A stretch of DNA of 64,000 bases, taken from contig NC_087069.1 in NCBI RefSeq assembly GCF_963678635.1, positions 15,784,660 through 15,848,659 of the forward strand, given 5' to 3'. The stretch comes from Symsagittifera roscoffensis. Taxonomy: Eukaryota; Xenacoelomorpha; Acoela; Convolutidae. The position numbers and the translations under genes are program-made. Within the stretch, counting starts at the first letter, position 1; every line of letters begins with the position of its first letter. Shown here piece after piece: positions 55,501 through 63,190 of this stretch. The notes beneath the pieces are model-generated. The model saw only the letters and a program-made list of their open reading frames with translations, did no database searches and was not told where the DNA came from.

Positions 55501-58500
55501 CGTGTTGTCCCCGGACTGAGGTCCCGAATCAACACTTGAGTCGACCGATTCTCCAACATCATATTCCAAGTTGTTTGAGATGTTTCTCGACTCCCCGGAC
55601 AAAACTCTGTCCATCGGTCGCTTTGAACCCGACTCCCCGGACAAAATTCTGTCCCTAGGTAGTCTAGTCAACCTCTCCCCGGACAAGTTGTCCTGCACGG
55701 GCTCAAAGGCGTTTGACTCCTCAGACAAGTCGTCCTTGACTGGCTCGAAGGTGTCAGACTCCCCGGACATTGTCTCGTCCAGAGACGAACAATCTGGGCT
55801 TGGCTCGTATTCCTCTTTTGCATCCGTGAAGTGCACTCTCCTCGTGAAGCTAGATTTCGACCTGATCCTGACTTCCTCAGTAGCTGGGTTCTGACTCAAT
55901 GTTCTATATTCAGTGAACGAAGTTCTCAACAAGACTTCTTTCGGCATCGCGGTCACCAGCTGGTTGACGATCGACCTGCAATCCCGTTCAACGCCTCGGC
56001 TGCGAATGGACACTGGCCTCTTCTCTGTTCTCTCGGTGACAGTCAACCTCTGCATGGTCTCCATCCATTCACGATCATGCCTATCCACTTCCCTATCCAA
56101 CAAGTCACGGAGTTTTCCCATGACGTCCGGCGCCACGTTCACCGTCTTATTCAATAAAGCGATGCTGTTTATACCCAGCCTGGTCAGTTCTTGCTGTACC
56201 AAGTTGGATCGGACTAGCAGATCCAACGGAACGGGTTCGCCTCTGGCTAAAAGCTTTATCTCCGCAGCCGTCTCCACTGGAAGGTCAGGGTGTCCAGGTA
56301 TAGGATGTCCTGATTTGTCTAACCACCTAGTAAGTGGCAGCTCATCATAGGTTTCTTTGTCCAGAAAGGAAAACCCGTCTTTGATCTCTGATTGGTTAGC
56401 TTGCTTCTCTTCGAGGCGCTCATAAAATTCTGTCTTTTTGCTGAGGCTATCTGCGTTCTGGTGCTTGTCACGGGTACGGTGCTCTATGATCATGTGGTAT
56501 CCATCCAAGCGCACGATCCAACGACCAATGTAGCTCTGGTCCATCGAATAGGTTTTCAGCCAGGCAAGGGCACGATTGTCCACACGCAACTTGAAGGGAG
56601 CACTCCCCAAGTAGGCCCTGTACTTTTCCACGAACGTGATCACAGCAAACATCTCCGCTTTTGGTGCGCCGTACTTCATCTCAGTGTCACTCAGGACTTT
56701 ACTTCCATAAGCTATCGGACGAAGAACCGTTCTCCCGTTCCACTCCTGCTCTTGGTGAAGTATGCCTGATATCGCAACCACTGATGCATCCGTGTCCAGC
56801 ACGAACATCCCCTTCTCCGTTGGCATGCCGAGGACCGGTGCCTCGCAAAGTTCGCGTTTGATGTTTTCAAATGAGACTTGTGCCTCATCAGTCCAGGTGA
56901 ACTTTTTGCCCTTGTTTCTCATCAACTTCTGCATGGGGTATATTTTGTCAGCATACCCCTTGATGAACTCGCGATAATAATTGGCGAATCCCAGAAAACT
57001 CATCAACTGTGTATCTGTTTTAGGTGCCTTCCAGGTCAGCACCGCTTCAACCGCTTCGGGATCTGGTCTCACTCCATGTTTGTCAACCAGGCGGCCCAGA
57101 TACTTTATGGAATCCTTGAGGATTTCGCACTTAGAGGGTTTGCATTTCAGACCCGCCTGCTTCATGCAAGAAAACACCTCTTCCAACCTCTCGATGTGGT
57201 CTTCCAAGGTTGGTGTCGCGATCACTACGTCATCGACATAACACATGATGAGATTCCCATACTTCTTAGTAACGCTCGTGAGTGCCTGAGCCATCAGTCG
57301 CTGGAATGTGGCCGTCGCGTTGCACAATCCGAATGGCATCCTCTTCCACTGGAACAGTCCCAGCTCACACGCGAAACCTGTTTTCTCTCGATCTTGCTTT
57401 CTGAGCGGCACTTGCCAGAATGCTGAGCCCAAATCCAACGTCGCGAAGAACTTGGCGTCTCCCAGCTTGGATAGGCTCTCATCGATGCGGGGAATCGGGT
57501 ATGCGTCCTTTATAGTCACTGCGTTCAGATAACGGAAATCGCAACAAAATCTGAGTTGTCCCCCTTTCTTTTTTGCCATGACCACGCCACAAGCCCATGG
57601 GGACTTCGACGGCTCGATCATGTCGTACTCCATTAACATCTCGATTTCCTTCCTACACGCTTCTGACTTGTTTGGGGTCATTCTTCTCGCCCCTTCCCTA
57701 TGAGGTACCGAGCCCTCTTCTATCTCAATCTCGTGCTCTACAAAATTGCAACAACCTATGTCGGCCTTATGTTTCGAAAAAACGTCTGCGTTCCGATTTA
57801 GCACCGCCCTGAGCGAATCTAGTTCCTTGCCGGATATTTTACCCTTCAGATGCTCTATCTCAGGTAGGACAGGCCTATTCGCTGCTAACTCTGCTTCCGT
57901 CGGTCTCTCAGGAAAGTTGGAACAACTAGACAGCCCATCATCTGTTTCCGACTTCATTGAAAACAATTTCCTAGAAGATTTCAATTCAATTACTCTTTTC
58001 ATTATACATTCTTGGTTCGCATGTAATGGACACTTAGTTACATCAAACTTCTTCAAGTTCTCCACACTCAGAAAGTCTGTGTTCAGAGGCAAAGCGTAGC
58101 CAAGTTTCTTTCCCCTCTGTATTGTCACTGTTGTTGCCTCTGTGTTCAATAACACACTCACACACAGTCCGCTCTGAGTGAGCGAGAAGCTTCTTCCTAA
58201 AATAGCCGAGCTTTTACTGTTTGGATTTGGTACCAGACACACCTGTCTGTCATTGCTGAGTTCATTCAAGTTCCTCATCCTAAACGTTGCTATTACGGCT
58301 TGGTTCGGTTTTAATCTAACTTTTCGATCCAGAAAAATCGGCACCTTGGCCTGATTAATTAAGATCTTATTAAGGGGTCTTTTCTCATACTTTCTTTCAG
58401 GATCCTTGATCCTAATTAATCCGTCATTGAGATCAATCGTGACGTCAAAGTTGCGAACGAAATCCCTTCCTAGGATGAACTGGTCGGATTCGTCCAAATT

Positions 58501-61500
58501 CTCTACTACTAGGAAGCTCATCCAAAGATGTCTCCCTCCGAGCTGCAGTGAGATGATCGGTGTTCGTCCGGTGACATAGATAGCTCCCTGATTGGCAGCT
58601 GCCAACCTGATGTTTGTCGGTATGAGATCTGACCTATCAAAACCCATGTCGGTCCAAGTTTTGACTGGCATGACACTGACTACTGCTCCCGTGTCTAGCA
58701 GTCCCTTCACTGAAAGTTGTCTGCCTTGCACGTCCAGAACGTGTGCGGCCAGATCTGCCTCGCAACCAATATGCACAGCATCCTGCTCGAGCATCGCGTT
58801 GTGTCCGATTCGTCTGACCTTCAGCTCCTCTTGACCAATGTATATCCGGCCAACCTGATCGTTCGCATCAGTTATGTGAGCTTTCGTGTAGATATTGATG
58901 CCATCCACATTCATCAGAATCGGGTAAGGGCCATGGACATCGATATAATGTCCGTCCACTTTCATCAGCCTCGGACCTCCCGTTGTGAGCAGCGCTCGCA
59001 CTGCCCTGGAGTCCAGTTTGGGATCCTTCTGTTTCAGGTAGTCGGCATAGATGTCCAGGTGGACTAGTGTAATCTCGGATGGCTCGCTCAGGTTCTTGAC
59101 CACCTGGTGCCCTGCGACTGAGATGATAGACATTTTTTTGGTCCCTGCCTTCGTCATGCCGAAAGTCTTGCCAGATATAACGTTCAGTTTTAGTCCCTGT
59201 TTCTTGGGCTCTCTTTCGTCTTCTGCTCCTGTCGTTTTACTGAGGACATTAAGACCTTCCCGAAGATCTGTGCTCTCCAGCTCCGACCTTACCCATTGCT
59301 CCACTTCTTTCGTGGCTAGGTCCTGTTTGACATTCTGCAGAGCTGTTCTTGCCGCCAGGCCGTAATCCACCTTGAGTGGGCTAGACGACTCTGTTTCGAG
59401 GTTCGAGGATACCACCTCATCAGGCCACGTCTTAACCTTTTTGGTCGTGAAGGTGTTCGGTGTCGTCTCCTTTTTCCGAGATTCAGCCTCGTTCATCAGA
59501 CGTGCTCGACTGGCCTTGACACCCGAAAGCGCCTCTTCATGGCGGGGATGTTTCACGTCCGCTACTGCGTCCCAAAATTGAGTACAATCCGACTTGAAGT
59601 GTCCCTCCAAATTACAGAAGAAACACCTCGGACCATATTTCATGATGAGCCCTCTCACATACTCTTCATGATCCTCGTCGGTCGCGTCAGCGTCCTCGAG
59701 AAAGTAGCCTATGGCCTTCATGTTCTGTTTGTATGCAGAACACGCAGAAACGTGATGGTCCATCGAACCACAATTCGCACATGACCTCCTCTTGTCCATG
59801 TCATCGCGAGGTTTGTACCAACTGGAATTCGCACCAGTGTTTGTCCCGCTATAGTTGCCATAATTGCTGTAACGGTTTTGCGCCCTCGGTTTTATCAGTA
59901 AATACTCGCGTGACTTCATACGCAAGTCGTCGGGCGTGGGTACCTGATCTAGCGACAGGGTGAAGTGAGTGGCCAACATCGTCTTCAACTCCTCACTCCT
60001 TACTCCATCCATGAACTTCGAAGCGATCGCCAAGTTTCGCTCGGATATTCTCTCATCCGGGTTACTTCTCCTCCTGAGCAGTTCAAGGTCATCCAAGAAT
60101 TTATCTATTGATTCTTCATCTCTCTGACGTCTCTTCTCGAACTTCACCATGGCCTGGTGCCCTTGTACTCCCGAGCCGAAACGATTCAGCAGGATGTCGA
60201 ATATCTTGCGAGCGCTGTCTCTCTCATTGGCTCTTTTCGCCATCACACAATTTAATGCAGTACCCTCCAGGTTGCTTGTCAGCGCGCTGCACTCTTGTTT
60301 CTTGGAGAGATTCTCTTCCTCAAAGTGTAACTTCATCACCTCTATCCAAGTATCAATGCAGCCATCTGACTCGTCTTTATATGACTTTGGCTTCTTCAGT
60401 GTTCTTCTTGACCTCTCTCCTCTCTCGGTTGACTTCGAGAGCTTGGTGATGAATGTTTCAAGAGATCTGTTCAGAGGCTCAAACATCGAGGCATACATCG
60501 TTGTGTCTTGTGAGACTGTGGTCAGGTCTGGTACTGAACTGACTTGTGGCACGGTTGGCAATCTTGTCTCCGGTGTAGCTTCTGCCTCCGGCGGTACTGG
60601 ATTCGTCCAGCCAGGCCTCTGCGGGGCTGCCCTTGGCCACTCCTTGTTTCTATGCTCGTAGTTCGTTCTCGAGCTTTGCTGGGCTCTGGCATTGTTGCCC
60701 GTACCATCTGCAACATTCGCATGGCGTGAGCGCTCCCTTGAGTTGGAATGCTCCTGCCAACTACTTCCGTTCAGGATCGCGTCAAGCTTCCGCATCATCA
60801 AGTCAGATTTGGCGTCCAACCTCTTTTCCAGGCCAGTCATCGTTTGGGCATAGGTACTATCATGATCATTCAATAATCGCTCGATCTCTCTTGTCATCCT
60901 AGCCTCCCTTTCCTCTGACTCTTTCTTTGCCTGTGCCAGGCTCTCGGCTAGGCATTGATCAGTGTTGCGAATCAACTGAGCCTGATCAAACCTCGCCTGC
61001 GACTTCACGTGCGTCAGCTCATCTTTCAAGCTCTCTCTACCATGGTGAGCTCTCTCGTCAACTTGATCTATCTTCTTAGTCATGTCCCGTCTCAATTCAT
61101 CCAGGCCATTCATCACACCAGCGAACATATCACTTATGTCACCAGCTGCCCCCAGTGACGGGGTTAGCCCCAGAGAAGATGAGGTCAGCTGCGGCGGTAG
61201 CCTAGTACTCGATGACGCTCCGTCTTTTTGCTTGTGCATTGACGTCATTAGTCTGTCAAAAGTTGATGATGCTCCCATCGTTATCCCATCTGACATGGGC
61301 CTGGTCGGCGAGACTGATGACGCCTTCCTGCTTTTCTCGTTCCTTGGGCACGGTGTGAAGTCTACATCCGGATGGGATGTCTCCGGGTAGTCATAACTGG
61401 AAGTCAAACCAACAGTTGGTAGTGACGCCATGCGCTCGTCGTACAGAGACCTCCAACTCTTCTTGGCTTTCGAACCCGGTTGTTCTTCACTCGGGCTTAT

Positions 61501-62061
61501 ACTCGACATCATCGCGTTGTTGCTCTGCTTGGCCAGAGATGAGTGGGTACTAGCCGAATGTGAGTATTCTCCCCTCCACCTGTGACTCTTGGTCTCCGAT
61601 TTGGACATTCCTTTGAACAAGACTTCTTCTCGCGGCTCAACCTCGGAACGCTCCGAGGTCTCTTCTGTCCTCTCGACTTCCTCTCGTTCGAGGACCTCGT
61701 CTGGCTCAAAGTCGGGTCGAATGAGCGTTCGCTCCCCTTCGTCAAAGGGATCCGCCAGCGTTCCGCTCGCAGGCTCGGCCTCGGCGCTCCGGCCTTGGTT
61801 CCCATCAAGGTTTTTCTCGTTCCTTAGTCTCATTTCGATCACTGAAAGATCAGATTGACCTTTAGTCGGTTCGTCTTCAGCAAACGCGTCGGAAGCGCTG
61901 CTAAACGAGGTTTGGCTACGCCTAGTTCTAAATTTCCGCGTGCTTCCCTTGCTTAGCCTGGGAATTTTAGTAGTCGATCCTAACGAGTCCCTGCGCTGCA
62001 TAGTTTTATACAAAATGAAAATATTCGTAATTTGATGGCAATACAAACGCACCACAAACAA
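52519..62061 (-). CDS. giant Gypsy Gag-Pol polyprotein with C-terminal macro-like domain (3180 aa)
   Basis: One uninterrupted frame. The methionine at residue 21 (codon at 62001, MQRRDSLG) may be the real start, since the first 20 residues are hydrophobic and atypical. Gag: disordered Ser/Glu-rich region, coiled coil ~315-430, capsid-like helical region ~565-700, zinc knuckles CX2CX4HX4C at ~761 and ~813. Pol: protease DTGA at ~1122, reverse transcriptase with YVDD 1608-1611, RNase H from ~1755 (LDTDAS), a long repeat-bearing linker (~1890-2395), and an integrase with HHCC zinc region ~2398-2445 and D2465, D2524, E2560 (35 residues between the last two). After the integrase tail, a ~500-residue extension ends in a segment (~3028-3176) resembling the TARG1/OARD1 macro domain family (FLVTK, LTRLRDFLVERGV, then LSLP). 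Confidence 0.95.
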   Translation of the reverse strand: MFVVRLYCHQITNIFILYKTMQRRDSLGSTTKIPRLSKGSTRKFRTRRSQTSFSSASDAFAEDEPTKGQSDLSVIEMRLRNEKNLDGNQGRSAEAEPASGTLADPFDEGERTLIRPDFEPDEVLEREEVERTEETSERSEVEPREEVLFKGMSKSETKSHRWRGEYSHSASTHSSLAKQSNNAMMSSISPSEEQPGSKAKKSWRSLYDERMASLPTVGLTSSYDYPETSHPDVDFTPCPRNEKSRKASSVSPTRPMSDGITMGASSTFDRLMTSMHKQKDGASSSTRLPPQLTSSSLGLTPSLGAAGDISDMFAGVMNGLDELRRDMTKKIDQVDERAHHGRESLKDELTHVKSQARFDQAQLIRNTDQCLAESLAQAKKESEEREARMTREIERLLNDHDSTYAQTMTGLEKRLDAKSDLMMRKLDAILNGSSWQEHSNSRERSRHANVADGTGNNARAQQSSRTNYEHRNKEWPRAAPQRPGWTNPVPPEAEATPETRLPTVPQVSSVPDLTTVSQDTTMYASMFEPLNRSLETFITKLSKSTERGERSRRTLKKPKSYKDESDGCIDTWIEVMKLHFEEENLSKKQECSALTSNLEGTALNCVMAKRANERDSARKIFDILLNRFGSGVQGHQAMVKFEKRRQRDEESIDKFLDDLELLRRRSNPDERISERNLAIASKFMDGVRSEELKTMLATHFTLSLDQVPTPDDLRMKSREYLLIKPRAQNRYSNYGNYSGTNTGANSSWYKPRDDMDKRRSCANCGSMDHHVSACSAYKQNMKAIGYFLEDADATDEDHEEYVRGLIMKYGPRCFFCNLEGHFKSDCTQFWDAVADVKHPRHEEALSGVKASRARLMNEAESRKKETTPNTFTTKKVKTWPDEVVSSNLETESSSPLKVDYGLAARTALQNVKQDLATKEVEQWVRSELESTDLREGLNVLSKTTGAEDEREPKKQGLKLNVISGKTFGMTKAGTKKMSIISVAGHQVVKNLSEPSEITLVHLDIYADYLKQKDPKLDSRAVRALLTTGGPRLMKVDGHYIDVHGPYPILMNVDGINIYTKAHITDANDQVGRIYIGQEELKVRRIGHNAMLEQDAVHIGCEADLAAHVLDVQGRQLSVKGLLDTGAVVSVMPVKTWTDMGFDRSDLIPTNIRLAAANQGAIYVTGRTPIISLQLGGRHLWMSFLVVENLDESDQFILGRDFVRNFDVTIDLNDGLIRIKDPERKYEKRPLNKILINQAKVPIFLDRKVRLKPNQAVIATFRMRNLNELSNDRQVCLVPNPNSKSSAILGRSFSLTQSGLCVSVLLNTEATTVTIQRGKKLGYALPLNTDFLSVENLKKFDVTKCPLHANQECIMKRVIELKSSRKLFSMKSETDDGLSSCSNFPERPTEAELAANRPVLPEIEHLKGKISGKELDSLRAVLNRNADVFSKHKADIGCCNFVEHEIEIEEGSVPHREGARRMTPNKSEACRKEIEMLMEYDMIEPSKSPWACGVVMAKKKGGQLRFCCDFRYLNAVTIKDAYPIPRIDESLSKLGDAKFFATLDLGSAFWQVPLRKQDREKTGFACELGLFQWKRMPFGLCNATATFQRLMAQALTSVTKKYGNLIMCYVDDVVIATPTLEDHIERLEEVFSCMKQAGLKCKPSKCEILKDSIKYLGRLVDKHGVRPDPEAVEAVLTWKAPKTDTQLMSFLGFANYYREFIKGYADKIYPMQKLMRNKGKKFTWTDEAQVSFENIKRELCEAPVLGMPTEKGMFVLDTDASVVAISGILHQEQEWNGRTVLRPIAYGSKVLSDTEMKYGAPKAEMFAVITFVEKYRAYLGSAPFKLRVDNRALAWLKTYSMDQSYIGRWIVRLDGYHMIIEHRTRDKHQNADSLSKKTEFYERLEEKQANQSEIKDGFSFLDKETYDELPLTRWLDKSGHPIPGHPDLPVETAAEIKLLARGEPVPLDLLVRSNLVQQELTRLGINSIALLNKTVNVAPDVMGKLRDLLDREVDRHDREWMETMQRLTVTERTEKRPVSIRSRGVERDCRSIVNQLVTAMPKEVLLRTSFTEYRTLSQNPATEEVRIRSKSSFTRRVHFTDAKEEYEPSPDCSSLDETMSGESDTFEPVKDDLSEESNAFEPVQDNLSGERLTRLPRDRILSGESGSKRPMDRVLSGESRNISNNLEYDVGESVDSSVDSGPQSGDNTSETTSNSDMSDIAIHSLLVDWKQRGLDREIHQDPDRDRYTSDEEGTVVDNAADELELIAVSKRPTRLLPHGTVVRTNLEPSVQEATPLKKIWCVKLMDDAHAPEIMSGQMNVVKTYLKARYRLSDLLRAQRNDRMTSSLKRWIENGAPDKGDLEEDSYKILKQFYLKRKDLLYLNKDGIVACKRKEEDKLLYKYNSIVLPQLYQTELLFRSHDQMGHQGVDKVYNRIQKPFEWPGLKKACEKWIAACLSCQQAKDPRKLRFPLQSIESSGFNEVVQIDHQKICMTATGYNQVLVMIDHFTKYAEAAPCMTASAEETCDHLINVWIARHGCPITFQSDNGKAFVGDLTKELMKRSQVAQAHSTTYHPQTNGLVERQNRTLVSILRVYCSRYMDDWDKHLPQVMGAYNSTEHSTTGISPHMMLTGHEKALPLTFFYPEYEGKRTAPQTYVRDVIRRQQDLNDLCRRNTQQAQIRQKRRFDKRTADAKAYSVGDYVWVFQEVVPPKGTKKLLKKWRGPFQITEVHQGGRFYRLSTGRAAHYENIKPHNASSEDWCIPADMQEGDYLIVDPACEVNERGTRDKNDGNEVVDDCDLPLDLELTERVEVDDETLPYAEEDWDCPEQTEIDKGIQPDFPLTMETRQSKRGRNQKKYNPYGEDFVVDRIVVSDVIDSLVGLDEVAMLEEIDLVNDMNQDWIDDRSEPEVEFEPEAEQTHEQELTNLRVLEWLHDLPTDPKETILTIQDVDRDGVKYISHDNTESNWVAPDGPLRVPQSNLGLLDFGRSTGTSMDIFVRGVGVGLTHTENLMIKKLKSARETGELETEGENAKKPPFGRIFESYFDLPNHYSNNIVITDSDFILTERTCAIAITADVSFKTALAADFKREYKNIEFLWKQRPGVGGMIALPPVASQIPGKYLCFLVTKATDRQHANPESLVLALTRLRDFLVERGVTSLSLPVYDPNRGKLHPRELYALVHVIFLETDIEVYLHKKYYLSIC
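52525..52985 (-). other. macro-like (TARG1/OARD1-type) domain segment of Gag-Pol
   Basis: Residues ~3028-3176 of the polyprotein. The order of elements fits the TARG1 family: a start strand (NNIVITDSDFIL), AIAITADVS, a lysine-rich helix (FKREYKN), then YLCFLVTK with the lysine in the place of TARG1's catalytic lysine. A helix (LVLALTRLRDFLVERGV), the SLSLPVYDP strand and a final ALVHVIFLETDIEVYLH follow. The GCGLD segment carrying the catalytic Asp in TARG1 appears changed to DPNRG, so hydrolase activity is uncertain; ADP-ribose binding is possible. Assigned by eye. Confidence 0.55.
53126..53164 (-). ncRNA. coding-region copy of GGACA motif plus GGGA-loop hairpin
   Basis: In sense orientation ATCGACG, loop GGGA, CGTCGAT forms a 7-bp stem (53164-53147), followed by TTGTCCGGGGAGT (53138-53126). 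It is inside the gag-pol frame, just before the macro-like domain. Confidence 0.45.
55590..55785 (-). repeat. in-frame minisatellite with GGACA...TGTCC hairpins in gag-pol linker
   Basis: The plus strand shows ctccccggaca or close variants at about 55593, 55641, 55676, 55720 (ctcctcagaca) and 55760. Each is followed after a short loop by gtcc, so each can form a GGACA/TGTCC hairpin with a different loop. In protein terms this is a run of LSGES-type repeats between RNase H and integrase. Confidence 0.65.
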
Positions 62062-62464
62062 GTTTTAGTTAAATCACTTAGCGCTGCCTACTCGATTCCG
62101 TCAGTATCAAAATGTGTCTTAGATCTCTCACGACTAAACTAGTGACTCAGCTAAAGTTACACACAGGGTCTACCCAGTGTTGATATAATGCCAACTTAAC
62201 CCGGTTGTATAATATGACAGTAACACTAAGTTTCTACAAGATATAATCGGTACACAAAACACAATCGATAATCAGATAAGAGTATCCTACAGATGACAGC
62301 GACCTTTTGTCAGTATCAATTTATCGCCACAATTTATCAAGTCACTGCTTTGTTAAAATTAAACAATCTTTGATAAAAAGCAGTGATGATTCAGAAATAG
62401 ATAAATAAAACTTAGTCTTAAAGAAAAAGACTTCCCCCAATCGGAACGATCCGAAAGAACGAAG

Positions 62465-62577
62465 CCCAGGACACAGTCTTCTCAAGTGGGTGTGTATTTG
62501 CCTAATACACCCACCGAGGTCTTCTTTTGGGTGTCCTGCGATTGCCCGAGCTGTCCTACTAAGTAGCTCAAGGCAAC
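62465..62577 (-). ncRNA. structured leader RNA repeat, copy 1
   Basis: Two hairpins on the sense strand. The upstream one (62577-62541) pairs TTGCCTTGAGC with GCTCGGGCAA, with a small CTAC/GTAG stem inside. The downstream one (62538-62465) has an 8-bp outer stem CAGGACAC/GTGTCCTG and an inner GTGGGTGTATT/AATACACACCCAC stem. Pairing includes a U-G wobble that would be A-C on the other strand, which favours the sense transcript. Confidence 0.55.
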
Positions 62578-62650
62578 CTCTTGGTCGAAAATTCGTCAAG
62601 TCTATGAAAAAGCTCTCCCACACTCGGACTGCTCCAAGTGCACGAGAGTA

Positions 62651-62764
62651 GGGAACAATCTTTCTTCTCAAGTGGGTGTGTATTTGCCTAATACACCCAC
62701 CGAGGTCTTCTTTTATTTGTTCCCGGATTGCCCGAACTTTCCTACTAAGTAGCTCAAGGCAACC
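62651..62764 (-). ncRNA. structured leader RNA repeat, copy 2
   Basis: Same two-hairpin layout as copy 1. The outer stem of the large hairpin has a different sequence, GGGAACAA/TTGTTCCC, yet is again perfectly paired. The small hairpin keeps pairing with a G-U where copy 1 has G-C. The inner stem and loop are unchanged. Confidence 0.55.
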
Positions 62765-62959
62765 ACTCAACCAAAATCACAATCAAAAAAAAATTTTGTT
62801 CGGGTACTTCTAACACACCCAATATAGAATCCAAAGTTGATCACGAATTTCCGGGTCAGAATGGGTTCTTATGATCCTGATAAGCACGCCTAATATCCTA
62901 ATATGATCCTAATTAAATGGATATTTTCCGTTTCCCAAATCGCCACAGAAGGTTTACCC

Positions 62960-63190
62960 AAGTCTCCTACAAGGAGGGTCACCAAAAGGTTTAAGACACT
63001 CCGGAGGGTTACCTCGGAGGGTATCTTAATCACTCAAGTTACTTAGGAGGGTATCTTAATCACTCAAGTTACTTCGGAGGGTATCTTAATCACCCAAGTT
63101 ACTTCGGAGGGTCCCCCTAAACTTACTAAGGAGGGTCAATAAGATGCTTAATACGCTCCGGAGGGTCACTTCGGAGGGTACCTCCAAAAT
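62960..63190. repeat. GGAGGGT motif array in leader
   Basis: About nine copies of (c/a)ggagggt within 230 bp. Three lie in a ~28-30-bp tandem unit (tatcttaatcactcaagtta then ct(t/c)(a/c)ggagggt). Isolated copies occur near 63316 and 63743, and inverted copies (accctccga) near 63344 and 63685. Confidence 0.7.

Noticed and set aside
62342..62770. 142-codon minus-strand ORF with a two-fold KEDLGGCIRQIHTHLRR repeat
   Set aside because: It coincides with the duplicated hairpin structure. The parts that differ between copies keep base pairing rather than the peptide, so an RNA explanation fits better. A short upstream ORF cannot be fully excluded.
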